A stretch of DNA of 64,000 bases from DAOSVX01 sp964447275 (GCA_964447275.1 CAYURI010000001.1:1-64000), one strand, 5' to 3'. Numbered from the stretch's first letter, positions 8,384 to 17,521 are shown. Notes: generated by a model from the letters alone, not told the origin. Made by a program: numbers and translations.

Positions 8384-9564
8384 ACATCTAATATTTCTGA
8401 ACATTGTTCCGCCTCTACATCATTTAAAAGTGTACCAGTGGAATCAAAAAGCCTTGGGAATTCAGTTTCATTCATTATCAGTTCCACATGATGTGCTTCA
8501 TAATCATTCCAACTTTTTGGCCAATCTACAATTGGAGGGACTCTTTGTAGCCCAGCATCAGCATATAGTTTGTCCATATCAACAAAGGTTCCTTCAATAG
8601 AAACTAAAGAAAGATTACTAGCACTAGGACTAGATACTGTCACATCATTTGATTGGACAACATTTGTTAAATTATTAACTATATATTTTTCATATTGTTC
8701 CGGTACAATTGTCCCTTCAGGTATTTTAGCATAGCATCCAGAACTAATATTTTTGTTATATATCATTTCCTCAGGAGTACAATCAATAGTATTATAAAAA
8801 ACATTGTATGCCGATTCAGAAACTGCTGTTTTATTTTGCCTAATTGTTACTATATCAGAGCCATTATTATAATTTATATTAATGCTATTACCAGTTCCAT
8901 AGTCTGCAGCAAACCCTTTACGATGTAAAGACCCTGGATTATTGTGATTTTGATTTATCCCGCCAACAATAGGCACATGAATACCCAGATTACTTAAAAC
9001 ATTAATAACTCCTTGAAACCTCCAGGCAAAGTTTCCATTTGATTTAATATGTAACCCGGTAACTGGGTCCAAAACAGTATATCCAGAAACCTTATTTCCT
9101 CCTCCAAGTGGCCTAGCTGAAATAGGAAATTTCCCCTTCATATTAAGGAGCATATCATATGTTACTTCTACATACTTACCTTTTTCATCATAAGTATAAA
9201 GCTTTTTTTCATATAAATTTTTTAAATTATCTAAAGTAATAAATCCCAATTCAAAAAGCAATAAACTTTGACTAAAAGCTTTCATAATTTCTTCTGATGT
9301 ACTATAATCTATATCTTTATAAAGACTAATCATTTTTTCATATAAATTTGAAACATTATCACAGCTTGTTTTACAACTTTCAACACTTGATGCAGCTCCT
9401 GATAATATTGATGATGCACTACATCTATTAGCTATCTTTGCTGGGATATTAAGTTTTATACTTCTTATAGAATCGGCTATATTTAATAATTTATTGCCAT
9501 TATCTTTTGAAGCAATTCGCCCATTATCAACACTTTCAAAATTAAAAGTCGTTAAATCTCTCAT
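8365..9564 (-). CDS. Putative type VII-secreted protein with M15-type zinc peptidase motif
   Basis: This 399-residue protein has no signal peptide. Residues 1-150 are helical and polar with no sequence family I recognise, in the position where LXG/WXG effectors have their export domain. Residues 180-362 look like an M15 (VanY/endolysin) D,D-carboxypeptidase or L-Ala-D-Glu endopeptidase. SLHRKGFAAD at 212-221 fits SxHxxGxAxD (His214 and Asp221 as zinc ligands). DYEAHHVEL at 354-362 fits the late site with catalytic acid and third ligand (His358 or His359). The spacing between the two sites, about 137 residues, is longer than I expect for M15, so an insertion is likely. A GGAGAG site at the end of the preceding gene serves the ATG. 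Inferred role: a secreted peptidoglycan hydrolase. No obvious immunity gene follows. Confidence 0.62.
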   Translation of the reverse strand: MRDLTTFNFESVDNGRIASKDNGNKLLNIADSIRSIKLNIPAKIANRCSASSILSGAASSVESCKTSCDNVSNLYEKMISLYKDIDYSTSEEIMKAFSQSLLLFELGFITLDNLKNLYEKKLYTYDEKGKYVEVTYDMLLNMKGKFPISARPLGGGNKVSGYTVLDPVTGLHIKSNGNFAWRFQGVINVLSNLGIHVPIVGGINQNHNNPGSLHRKGFAADYGTGNSININYNNGSDIVTIRQNKTAVSESAYNVFYNTIDCTPEEMIYNKNISSGCYAKIPEGTIVPEQYEKYIVNNLTNVVQSNDVTVSSPSASNLSLVSIEGTFVDMDKLYADAGLQRVPPIVDWPKSWNDYEAHHVELIMNETEFPRLFDSTGTLLNDVEAEQCSEILDVLHNLS

Positions 9565-9567
9565 AAG

Positions 9568-9969
9568 CTACTCTCCTTCTATAAATTTTCTTTCTGCTTC
9601 TCTAAAAGTCGTTGCAGGAGTCTTTTCTTTAAAGCTTCTTTCTGCTTTTCTGAAAGTTGTTTTGGCTGTTTTGTTTGCTTCTGCCGCTTTTCTGGCTGCT
9701 TCTGCTGCCGCTATAGCTTCTTCTTCTTCAATTTTTTGGGCTGTTGAAATCATTATTCCGCCAGCTGATACAATTGAATTAGCAGATCCTTCTAAAGCTG
9801 AAGCTATATTATTTAGTTTCTGTACAGATATATTAATAGATGGCTCACTATTTGTTGCCTCAATATCACTGCCAACAGCTCTTAATGATTTAGCAATATC
9901 CTTTAATTCTTCAGATTTTATATTTAAATTTTTTGATTGATTAGTTGCAGTCGTCAATAAAGCTCCCAT
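9568..9969 (-). CDS. Small helical protein, probable partner of the M15-motif protein
   Basis: This 133-residue protein is almost wholly helical and has no signal peptide. The first 80 residues resemble the small WXG-like partner proteins encoded next to LXG effectors in type VII loci, but there is no WXG. An Ala/Glu-rich stretch follows (about 82-100). The C-terminus holds a tandem repeat, TTFRKAERSFKEK then TTFREAERKFIEG. The start ATG is preceded by AGGAGGTCAGA. Only 3 bases separate its stop from the next start, so the two proteins are probably made together. The role as a secretion chaperone or co-secreted partner is inferred from position. Confidence 0.55.
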   Translation of the reverse strand: MGALLTTATNQSKNLNIKSEELKDIAKSLRAVGSDIEATNSEPSINISVQKLNNIASALEGSANSIVSAGGIMISTAQKIEEEEAIAAAEAARKAAEANKTAKTTFRKAERSFKEKTPATTFREAERKFIEGE

Positions 9970-9996
9970 TCTGACCTCCTAATTTTAGATATATTT

Positions 9997-10025
9997 ATTA
10001 TAACAACTTCTTTAGAAATTGACAA
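9997..10025 (-). promoter_or_regulatory. Promoter of the effector pair
   Basis: On the minus strand, TTGTCA (10020-10025) and TATAAT (9997-10002) are separated by exactly 17 bases, close to consensus. The promoter sits just after the terminator of the secretion genes, so the two downstream genes form their own transcript. Confidence 0.8.
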
Positions 10026-10032
10026 TACTTCT

Positions 10033-10056
10033 AAAAAAAAAGCCGTTAGGCTTTTT
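10033..10056 (-). terminator. Terminator after the second WXG-like gene
   Basis: On the minus strand, AAAAAGCC and GGCTTTTT pair around TAAC and run into a long T tract. The stop codon of the upstream gene overlaps the 5' arm. It separates the secretion genes from the effector pair. Confidence 0.85.
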
Positions 10057-10354
10057 AAATGGCTGTCCCTGATTCTGTTCCAATGGCTGTATCAGCTTCT
10101 TGATATAAATTAACTGTTTTAGTTAAGAATGTAGAGTAATTCATTATTTCTGTATAAAAAGCTTCAAATTTTGCTGATAAATTTTTAAAGTTTGTATAAA
10201 CATTTTGAGCGCCCTCACTTTGATAAACTTCTGTGGTGTTTATCTTTGACATTCTTTGATCAACACTTTCCAAAATATCTTTTAATTTCTGCGAAGATGT
10301 CCTTAGCATGCTCGCCGAATCATTCATTTGTGAATATGTTACTTTATCTATCAT
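10055..10354 (-). CDS. WXG100-like protein without the Trp, with a C-terminal YxxxD
   Basis: This is a 99-residue all-helical protein of WXG100 size. At the turn where WXG is expected it has VYQSEG, so the Trp is replaced. Near the C-terminus YQEAD gives the YxxxD/E export signal of type VII substrates. It follows the WSG-containing WXG100 gene by 12 bases. The two probably form a heterodimer in which one chain carries the WXG turn and the other the export signal, as in ESX pairs. That pairing is inferred. Confidence 0.7.
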   Translation of the reverse strand: MIDKVTYSQMNDSASMLRTSSQKLKDILESVDQRMSKINTTEVYQSEGAQNVYTNFKNLSAKFEAFYTEIMNYSTFLTKTVNLYQEADTAIGTESGTAI

Positions 10355-10366
10355 ATTATCCTCTTT

Positions 10367-10657
10367 CTAAACTCTTGAAGCAGCACTGCTTGATTCATCT
10401 TGAACACGTTTAATCTTATTAGAAGCATTAACACAAAACTGCCCACAATTTCTAATTGAAGCCACTAAAGCATCCAAAGTTGGTTTTTTTTCATGAATCC
10501 TTTGAACAAACTGTTTATTATCTGGTCCACTCCAGCCTTGCTCTAGAGCATCAATAATCGAAAATATTTTTTTTAATTCTTGTTCTGCTAAATCACCATC
10601 ATTTGTAACTGCTTTACCTAAATTGTCTAATTCAACAATATTTACTTTAAAACTCAT
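10367..10657 (-). CDS. WXG100 family protein (EsxA-like)
   Basis: This 96-residue helical hairpin protein has the WXG100 turn as GWSGPDNKQF near residue 41. Members of this family are secreted through the EssC ATPase as dimers and act as effectors or secretion partners. It has two Cys residues (near 70 and 74) in the second helix, unusual for the family. The C-terminus lacks a clear YxxxD/E, which the next gene supplies. It lies between the yukD-like gene and the second WXG-like gene. Confidence 0.85.
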   Translation of the reverse strand: MSFKVNIVELDNLGKAVTNDGDLAEQELKKIFSIIDALEQGWSGPDNKQFVQRIHEKKPTLDALVASIRNCGQFCVNASNKIKRVQDESSSAASRV

Positions 10658-10675
10658 AGTCCACCTCTTTCTATA

Positions 10676-10927
10676 TTATATCAGTATTAATTTAATTCCG
10701 TCAACAATTCCTGCTTCTTTAATAGTTTTATTAATATCTAAAACTTCACCGTTGGAAGCATTTATTAAGTTAAACTCTTTGTTTATGAGAAAAGCTCCAT
10801 ATGACAATTCATTAATGGCTTTAGTAATTAAACTAATTACTTTAAACACTTTTTTATTAGCTGGTATTAGTACTTCAAAACTATTTTCCATTGTTGGCAC
10901 TAAAATTTCAATTAATATTTTGTTCAT
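10676..10927 (-). CDS. YukD/EsaB-like ubiquitin-fold protein
   Basis: This small protein of 83 residues, beginning MNKILIEILVP, matches the size and strand pattern of the ubiquitin-like YukD/EsaB accessory protein of Firmicute type VII systems. The ATG at 10927 is chosen because AGGAGG lies 5 bases upstream; a longer frame starting 21 bases earlier has no such site. It overlaps the end of essC by 20 bases. EsaB-type proteins are cytoplasmic and are thought to regulate or assist secretion. Confidence 0.72.
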   Translation of the reverse strand: MNKILIEILVPTMENSFEVLIPANKKVFKVISLITKAINELSYGAFLINKEFNLINASNGEVLDINKTIKEAGIVDGIKLILI

Positions 10928-13900
10928 TATTGCCTCCTTTAGAATCATCTACTATTAATTTAACTAGTACTGGATTACCTCTTTTTACTACATACCCAAA
11001 GTCATTAGCAATTTTTTTATTATATTCCTGGCTACTTTTAACTAGCTTTAAAGAAAACTGATTACCAAGCCCACTACCAAGCCAAATACCTTCATCATCT
11101 CTTATTAATAATTTATACCATTCTTCATACTCCAACTTTTTAACATTTTCAATTGTATTAACAATAACATAGCTTATTTTATTAAATGTTTCACCATTTT
11201 TAATAATGTTTTTGAATTTTTCAATATAAGTTGGATCTAATTTCTTAAATAAATGAGTTGTATCAATTATTATGCAAATTAAATGCTTTATATTCGCTAA
11301 AGATTTTAAATCGTAATTACTGTTTTTATACATTTCAGCCATTTTTTCGACATTAGCATTAAGATTATCTATAAAACCATTGAAATTAGTATCAAAATAA
11401 ATAATATCATCAGCAAATTTATCTTTAGAAAATATTTTTTTGGCATCAATTACCACAGTAATATTTTTATTCATACTAGAAAACTGATTAATAAATGGTG
11501 GCATATAACTCATGATCGGTTCTTCATCATCAGCTGTTATTAAAGTCCCATAATTATTTTCAAAATTCCAATTAGCGATCTGTAATGATTCTTTTTCAAT
11601 ACCAAGAGGAACTAAAGAAATACCATTTTGAGCATAAGCGACTTCTTTTCTCGTAACTTTTTCTGGTAATACTGGAACTCCAGAAGCGACTTTTTGGTTT
11701 TTTGCTTTTAACTTTTTACAAATTATTTTTATATAATCATTAACCATATCTGGTTCATATGGGTAAGCAGTTTGAAACTCATTAATTTCATCAAATTTTA
11801 CTAATCCTCTACCAACGGCTTTAGAAGGATATTTACCATGAACATTACCAAATATAGAATTGTAATCAGAATTATCATTTAATTCTAAAACTAGATTTTG
11901 TTTAAAGTTTTGTTTTAATTTATATCTAATGTTATTGGCACCTGATACTGTTATTAAGAAGACAACACCATATTTTGGCCCTTCTCTTGTTAAAACCACA
12001 AACATGTCTTCTAATTGATCATATGTTTCACTAAAAACTTCAAAATTATTAATAATCGCAACTATTAAAGGTAGTTTCTCAGCTGAATTTCGATTATAAG
12101 AAACAAAATCACCATTATATTTAGAAAACAGCTTCTTTCTTTCTTCAATTGTTCTAAATAAAGTTTTTAATAAATTTAAGGTTTTTTCTTCCTCATGTAA
12201 TAACACCACATCACCAACTTGAGGAGCATCTTTGAAAGCTGTTAATGTTTCAGCACCAAAATCCATAATATAAAAGTTTACCTCTGAAGATGAATGCTCA
12301 ATTATTGAAGAATAAATAACATCTGTTAATAATAAGCTCTTTCCACTGCCATTACTACCATAAATAATGGTGTTCCCACCCGTGGTTAAGTTTAATGTCA
12401 ATAAGCCTTGTTTTTGGTTATCTGGATCATCATATTCACCAATAATTGGATTAATTAAATCAGATAATTTTTGATAATTGTATTTCTTACGTAAATTATC
12501 TACATAAATAATATTAGGAATTCGATTCAACCATAATTGTTTTGGTTCTATTTTCTCTTCCTTAGCAATATTTATAATATAATTAATAATATTTGGTAAA
12601 ACTTCGCCATAATTTTTCATATCAAAAATATTCTTTTCTTCTTTAACATTTTTAATAATACTACCAATATTATCAATAAAAGAAATATAAGGGTCAATTT
12701 TCTTTTTTAATTTATCAAGAGGAATATATTTTTCACCACACCAAGCTGATTGGCCTAAAGTAAACATTTCATTATAGCCAACTTGAAGATAAAAGCGGCC
12801 AACATCTTTTAAATAAGCAGCTTCAGGCCGTTTTATCATATCATTACTATCAGATTGCTCTTGAACTTTTAAGCAAATTCTAAATCTACTATTACTCCAA
12901 ATTTGATCATCAACTACCCCACTTGGTTTTTGAGTTGATAAGATTAAATGGATACCTAGGCTTCTACCAATTCTTGCCGCACTTATTAATTCGTCCATGA
13001 AATCTGGTTGCTGAGCTTTTAATTCAGCAAACTCATCACAAATAATAAATAAGTGGGAAATTGGTTCTTTTATGATTCCTTCACGATATAATCTTTGATA
13101 TTTATATATATCAATTGTACTTTCATTTAATTTACCTTTTTCTTTTTTAAATAATTCCTGTCTTCTTCTAATTTCACTTTGAATAGAAGCTAATGATCTT
13201 TTCATTTCAATTGTATCTAAGTTAGTTATAGTTCCAACAATATGAGGTAGTTTTATACCCAATTCGCGGTTTTCAAAAGCTCCAGCAATACCACCGCCTT
13301 TATAGTCAATTAAAATGAATGTTACTTCATCAGGATGAAAGTTTACCGCCATAGATAAAATATAAGTAATAATAAGTTCACTTTTACCACTACCTGTCAT
13401 ACCAGCAATTAAACCATGAGGTCCATGGAATTTTTCATGTAAATCTAATTTAATTAAATTACCAAATTCATCGATGCCAATTGGAGTTTGTAAACTCATA
13501 AAAGGCGAATTTGTCTCCCAACGATTTTTTATATTTAGTTGTTCGATCTTACCAATATTATACATCTCCAAAAAGCCATAAGTAGTTGGTAGTGTTTCAG
13601 CTCCTTTAGGAATTTCAAGTGGTGTACTTGCCAATACCTGAGAACATTCTTCTAAATGCAATTCTTCATTAATATCAGCAATAAACTGAACTTGTTTTTC
13701 CGAAGTTAAATCATTTTCAATTATTCCTGATTTTAAGTCATCCCCTACTGAAACAAAATTAACGCATTCATTAGGCAAATTAGCTAATCTGTTATTAAGA
13801 ATTATTAAAGAGAAGCCAACGTTGCTTGTTGCACTTAAAATACTTTTAATAATTTCTAAATCACGATATTTTTTTATATCATCAGTAAAAATAACAAAAT

Positions 13901-15527
13901 GAGGACTATAATTATTGTTTTTTTCAGCACTTTCATCTTTTCTTTGTTGAATAATGTTTTCTAAATAACTAGATATTTGTTTGGCATCATCTAAATTAGT
14001 ACCAAAAAATCTAATTGATTTATTGCTATTCCAAGAGTGAGGAAGGACTTTTAAATAATCCCAATGATTTTTTGTATTATCAGTAAAAACAATAATTTTT
14101 AAGTCATCAGGGCTATGAAAAGCCATTAATTGTAGCAAAACTCCATCAAAGAACTTTTGAACTGTATCTAAGTTGCCAACAATCGCCGAAATAGGTTTTT
14201 TAGCAAAAGAAAAATGAACTGGAGCATCGGGAATATTTTTATAATTATTTTTAATCGCTACTAGCGGTTTAATTAAATTATCAGTTTCTAAAGAAAACTT
14301 TTCTTCAGGTACTTGAATATTTATTTCTGAAGGTACTGGACCAATACCAAATCTAATATCTAAAAAATCTTCATGAAAAGGTTCTCTTTCCCATAAAGTT
14401 TTTTGTTTATTTATAATGATATTTCTTACTTCATTTAAATTTTGAAACTTTTCATTCAGAATCTGACGTTGAATACTAATAATAGTTTTAATTTCTTGAT
14501 TCTTTTCTTCAATATATTTAGAATATAGTTCTTGACGTTTTTTTTCGCGAGCTATTTTTTGTTTTTTTTCTAACTTTTTACTTAACATTGGCCACATAAT
14601 CATTGTTATTAACATCGATGAAGCAATTAAAAGCGATGGAATTGCCGTTGTTAAAGATTTGCCTTGTGAAATAACACTGTTTATTGATGTAAAAGCTGTT
14701 ACTGCTGAAGTCATTCCCATTGTTAAAGCTGGCCCAACAACATATATTAAAGGCATTTCTTGCATATTTTCTTTAGGTGGAACAGGATCAATTATTATTT
14801 CAGCTTTTTCAATATTACCTTTAAATCTTGGTGATTTATAATAATAATCATCTTTTTTATAAATTTCAATGTCTTCATCATCATCACTAGCTTCTTCGAT
14901 AGCCTTTTGACTAGGATATTTTTTTATTTCAAAAAAGTTACCTTTTAGTTTCAAATTATTTTTAGGATTATTAATAAATAAATTATCTAATAAAACAATT
15001 ATTTTTAATCCCATGATAAAAATAACATCACCATATTTTAAATCACTGGTTTTTAAATTTTCACCATTTATATAAAAACCATTATCACTTTTTAAATCAA
15101 TTATTGACCATTTTTTTTCTTTATAACTTAATTTACAATGATTAGCATTAACCAAAGAAGAATTAAAAATAATGTTATTATCTTCACTATTACCAATCGT
15201 TATTTCACCTTCACTTTTTATTGCCATTTGAAAATAAGAAGGATCATTTATAGGGCTACAATAAATCAAAATGATCTCACCATTTTTTAATTTTAATTCA
15301 TAAAATTCATAATTATTTAAAAAAATTTCGTTAACTTTTTCTTTATTAAATAAAATCGTAACTTCAGCATCACTTTTTATTAGCCATTTATCATTTACCG
15401 CTTCAATTATAATTAGTGGTCTTTCATTGCCGTTAGCGTCTTTATCACTAAGCCAAAAACTGCCATATACTTTTATAGGCAACAATTGATCAGCAATTTG
15501 ATTTTTTTTGATAATTGAAATTCTCAC
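10908..15527 (-). CDS. essC: Type VII secretion ATPase EssC/YukB
   Basis: This is the membrane-bound motor of the Ess/Yuk type VII secretion system, of FtsK/SpoIIIE type. From the N-terminus it shows FHA-like domains (the second near residues 108-185, with ITIGNSEDN and SDNGFYING), two membrane helices near 263-288 and 297-318, then ATPase modules. Module 1 has Walker A GMTGSGKS near 712 and Walker B FIICDEF. Module 2 has GSNGSGKS near 1064. Module 3 is degenerate, with no Walker A. I chose GTG at 15527 because AAGG is 8 bases upstream; a GTG at 15536 directly abuts that site. The length is about 1539 residues, the family norm. It is first in the operon. Confidence 0.95.
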   Translation of the reverse strand: MRISIIKKNQIADQLLPIKVYGSFWLSDKDANGNERPLIIIEAVNDKWLIKSDAEVTILFNKEKVNEIFLNNYEFYELKLKNGEIILIYCSPINDPSYFQMAIKSEGEITIGNSEDNNIIFNSSLVNANHCKLSYKEKKWSIIDLKSDNGFYINGENLKTSDLKYGDVIFIMGLKIIVLLDNLFINNPKNNLKLKGNFFEIKKYPSQKAIEEASDDDEDIEIYKKDDYYYKSPRFKGNIEKAEIIIDPVPPKENMQEMPLIYVVGPALTMGMTSAVTAFTSINSVISQGKSLTTAIPSLLIASSMLITMIMWPMLSKKLEKKQKIAREKKRQELYSKYIEEKNQEIKTIISIQRQILNEKFQNLNEVRNIIINKQKTLWEREPFHEDFLDIRFGIGPVPSEINIQVPEEKFSLETDNLIKPLVAIKNNYKNIPDAPVHFSFAKKPISAIVGNLDTVQKFFDGVLLQLMAFHSPDDLKIIVFTDNTKNHWDYLKVLPHSWNSNKSIRFFGTNLDDAKQISSYLENIIQQRKDESAEKNNNYSPHFVIFTDDIKKYRDLEIIKSILSATSNVGFSLIILNNRLANLPNECVNFVSVGDDLKSGIIENDLTSEKQVQFIADINEELHLEECSQVLASTPLEIPKGAETLPTTYGFLEMYNIGKIEQLNIKNRWETNSPFMSLQTPIGIDEFGNLIKLDLHEKFHGPHGLIAGMTGSGKSELIITYILSMAVNFHPDEVTFILIDYKGGGIAGAFENRELGIKLPHIVGTITNLDTIEMKRSLASIQSEIRRRQELFKKEKGKLNESTIDIYKYQRLYREGIIKEPISHLFIICDEFAELKAQQPDFMDELISAARIGRSLGIHLILSTQKPSGVVDDQIWSNSRFRICLKVQEQSDSNDMIKRPEAAYLKDVGRFYLQVGYNEMFTLGQSAWCGEKYIPLDKLKKKIDPYISFIDNIGSIIKNVKEEKNIFDMKNYGEVLPNIINYIINIAKEEKIEPKQLWLNRIPNIIYVDNLRKKYNYQKLSDLINPIIGEYDDPDNQKQGLLTLNLTTGGNTIIYGSNGSGKSLLLTDVIYSSIIEHSSSEVNFYIMDFGAETLTAFKDAPQVGDVVLLHEEEKTLNLLKTLFRTIEERKKLFSKYNGDFVSYNRNSAEKLPLIVAIINNFEVFSETYDQLEDMFVVLTREGPKYGVVFLITVSGANNIRYKLKQNFKQNLVLELNDNSDYNSIFGNVHGKYPSKAVGRGLVKFDEINEFQTAYPYEPDMVNDYIKIICKKLKAKNQKVASGVPVLPEKVTRKEVAYAQNGISLVPLGIEKESLQIANWNFENNYGTLITADDEEPIMSYMPPFINQFSSMNKNITVVIDAKKIFSKDKFADDIIYFDTNFNGFIDNLNANVEKMAEMYKNSNYDLKSLANIKHLICIIIDTTHLFKKLDPTYIEKFKNIIKNGETFNKISYVIVNTIENVKKLEYEEWYKLLIRDDEGIWLGSGLGNQFSLKLVKSSQEYNKKIANDFGYVVKRGNPVLVKLIVDDSKGGNNEQNIN

Positions 15528-15559
15528 CGCTAACACCTTACTATTCTTTTACTATGGTA

Positions 15560-15588
15560 AGTATATCAAAATAATATTTTTATATCAA
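15560..15588 (-). promoter_or_regulatory. Promoter of the type VII secretion operon
   Basis: TTGATA (15583-15588) and TATACT (15560-15565) are 17 bases apart on the minus strand, about 33 bases before the essC start. Confidence 0.75.
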
Positions 15589-15617
15589 TAAAAAAGCAAA
15601 TTATTATTAAGAATGAT

Positions 15618-16547
15618 TTATTTCTGATTAATATCTATAAATCTTTTTATGCTTGACCAATATTTTTTATAACCCATCCAATAACTAGACCCATGGCCAG
15701 CAGCTTTTATAAGAAGCTTTGACTTTACGCCATTTTTCCTCTTATATAACTCATATAGCATAGAAGAAGGAACAAAAGTATCTTTCCCACCATGAATAAA
15801 TAGCATTGGAACTTTTGATCTTTCCACTGCATTTAATGGTTTTACGTTTTCTAACCAATATCCTGCCCTTATTTTAGTAATTAGACTTAAAATAGGGATT
15901 AATGGAAAAGATGGTAATTTATATAATACTTTGGCTTGATAAGAAAATTCCTTAGTTATGCTACTATAACCACAATCTTCAATTATCCCCTTAGCATTAT
16001 CTGGAAGTTTTTCTCCTGAAGCCATCATTACTGTTGAAGCCCCCATGGAAGCGCCAAATAAAAATATTTTTATATCTTTATATGTTCTATTTAAAAATTC
16101 AAGCCATTTAATTAAATCAAACTTATCTAAGTAGCCAAGACCAATAAAACTTCCTTCACTTTTACCACAAGCTCTAGCATCTATGAGTAACAGATTATAA
16201 CCTAAATTATAAAATAATTTAGCTCCAGGAATAACAGAATTAATATTACCAAAATAGCCATGACTAATTGTAACCCAAATATTACTCATTTTATTTTCAA
16301 TAATTACTCCATGTAATTTGAGATTGTCATGAGATTTAATATAAACTTCTTTTTTATCGATTTTCTCATACCATAGTTTACCTTCTTCGATTAGTTTTTG
16401 GCGAAAATCTGAATCAGGTAATTTATTATGTTCAGCATCAAAAATAAATGCTTTATCTTTTTTAGCATTTATTGCAATATTGAAAAAATAATTAGCTAAA
16501 ATAAACAGCATAATTAAAATCAAAACCATTATTGAAATCCAAATCAT
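15618..16547 (-). CDS. Membrane-anchored alpha/beta hydrolase
   Basis: This 309-residue protein has one N-terminal membrane helix (about 3-24) and an alpha/beta hydrolase domain. The oxyanion HGYF motif lies near residue 96, the nucleophile elbow GASMGAS (Ser) near 167, the Asp in HGGKDTFVP near 254, and the His in AAGHGSS near 285, so the catalytic triad is complete. It resembles the YqkD/BEM46-type serine hydrolases, whose substrates are mostly unknown. It follows the methyltransferase gene by 13 bases and is probably on the same transcript. Confidence 0.8.
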   Translation of the reverse strand: MIWISIMVLILIMLFILANYFFNIAINAKKDKAFIFDAEHNKLPDSDFRQKLIEEGKLWYEKIDKKEVYIKSHDNLKLHGVIIENKMSNIWVTISHGYFGNINSVIPGAKLFYNLGYNLLLIDARACGKSEGSFIGLGYLDKFDLIKWLEFLNRTYKDIKIFLFGASMGASTVMMASGEKLPDNAKGIIEDCGYSSITKEFSYQAKVLYKLPSFPLIPILSLITKIRAGYWLENVKPLNAVERSKVPMLFIHGGKDTFVPSSMLYELYKRKNGVKSKLLIKAAGHGSSYWMGYKKYWSSIKRFIDINQK

Positions 16548-16560
16548 AAATTCTCCTTTA

Positions 16561-17406
16561 TTATTTTAATTTTTCAAATATAACAACATGGGAATGCCCA
16601 GTAAATCTTTTTTTGCATTCCTCATAAGTAATATTATCCTTTGTTATTTCAATATATTTTTCATAATGCCTTTGTTCAACTTTAGTCTTTTTGTAACAAT
16701 AAATTCTTAAATCATATTTATTTGCCATCCAGTTAAAAGTTTGTTTTGAAAATTCAAACTGATGATGGGGAGGATAATGTAATTCCCCTTTTCCTGTTAT
16801 TGCTAAGATGCTCTCTGGATCAGGCGTTCCAATAATTAGTTTGCCACCTTTTCTTAAAAGCTTAATATTTTCTTTAATAAACTTTTTTGTACCAAAAACA
16901 TGTTCTAATACTTCATGATGACAAACAACATCAAATTTACTTTTCATCATTTTTATTGGTTTCGATATAACATTTAAACCCTTACTTTGACATAGTTTTA
17001 CTGCGTTTTTATTGTATTCATTACCGATTACATTTGGAACAAAATTATTTATATATTCTAAAAAAGAACCATTACCAGAGCCTATTTCCATTAAATCTTT
17101 AGGATTAATTTTTTTAATAATTTCTAATGCTATTTTATAAGTTGGCCTAAAAACTGGATAATAGCCATCTACTTTTTCTAAATTTTCATATAATTTTTTA
17201 GAATCTGATATATGATAATTATAATAATATAATCCACAATTATCGCATTTTCTTTTTATTAATACTTTATTATTATAAATTATTGATATTGGATTGAATC
17301 CTCGTTTACTTACCCACATATCAATCAAATCATTAATATAAATACTTTTTACTTCTTTATAATTTTTTGAATTGCATAGTGGGCATCTTTTAATTTCTTT
17401 TATCAT
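16561..17406 (-). CDS. Class I SAM methyltransferase with N-terminal zinc ribbon
   Basis: The 281-residue protein begins with a four-Cys zinc ribbon (CPLC near residue 7 and CDNC near 54) followed by a Rossmann methyltransferase domain. The SAM motif MEIGSGNGSFLE lies near 102, HHEVLEHV near 163, and GGKLIIGTPDP near 190. This layout is seen in methyltransferases that modify sugars or lipids, but the substrate here is unknown. The frame stays open upstream through the tRNA-Leu gene; the true start is ATG 17406, with AGGAGATTGT before it. Confidence 0.8.
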   Translation of the reverse strand: MIKEIKRCPLCNSKNYKEVKSIYINDLIDMWVSKRGFNPISIIYNNKVLIKRKCDNCGLYYYNYHISDSKKLYENLEKVDGYYPVFRPTYKIALEIIKKINPKDLMEIGSGNGSFLEYINNFVPNVIGNEYNKNAVKLCQSKGLNVISKPIKMMKSKFDVVCHHEVLEHVFGTKKFIKENIKLLRKGGKLIIGTPDPESILAITGKGELHYPPHHQFEFSKQTFNWMANKYDLRIYCYKKTKVEQRHYEKYIEITKDNITYEECKKRFTGHSHVVIFEKLK

Positions 17407-17430
17407 ACAATCTCCTAAGCTATTAATTGG

Positions 17431-17513
<83 letters not shown>

Positions 17514-17521
17514 TTAAAAAA

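Noticed and set aside
9494..9940. Plus-strand frame of 148 codons opposite the small helical protein
   Set aside because: It is antisense to a gene with a proper start site, promoter and operon place. Its Ala/Ser/Leu-rich residues are the mirror of the Glu/Lys/Ala repeats.
10623..10958. Plus-strand frame of 111 codons across the yukD-like gene
   Set aside because: It is antisense to yukD, which has AGGAGG and fits the locus; the frame has no binding site.
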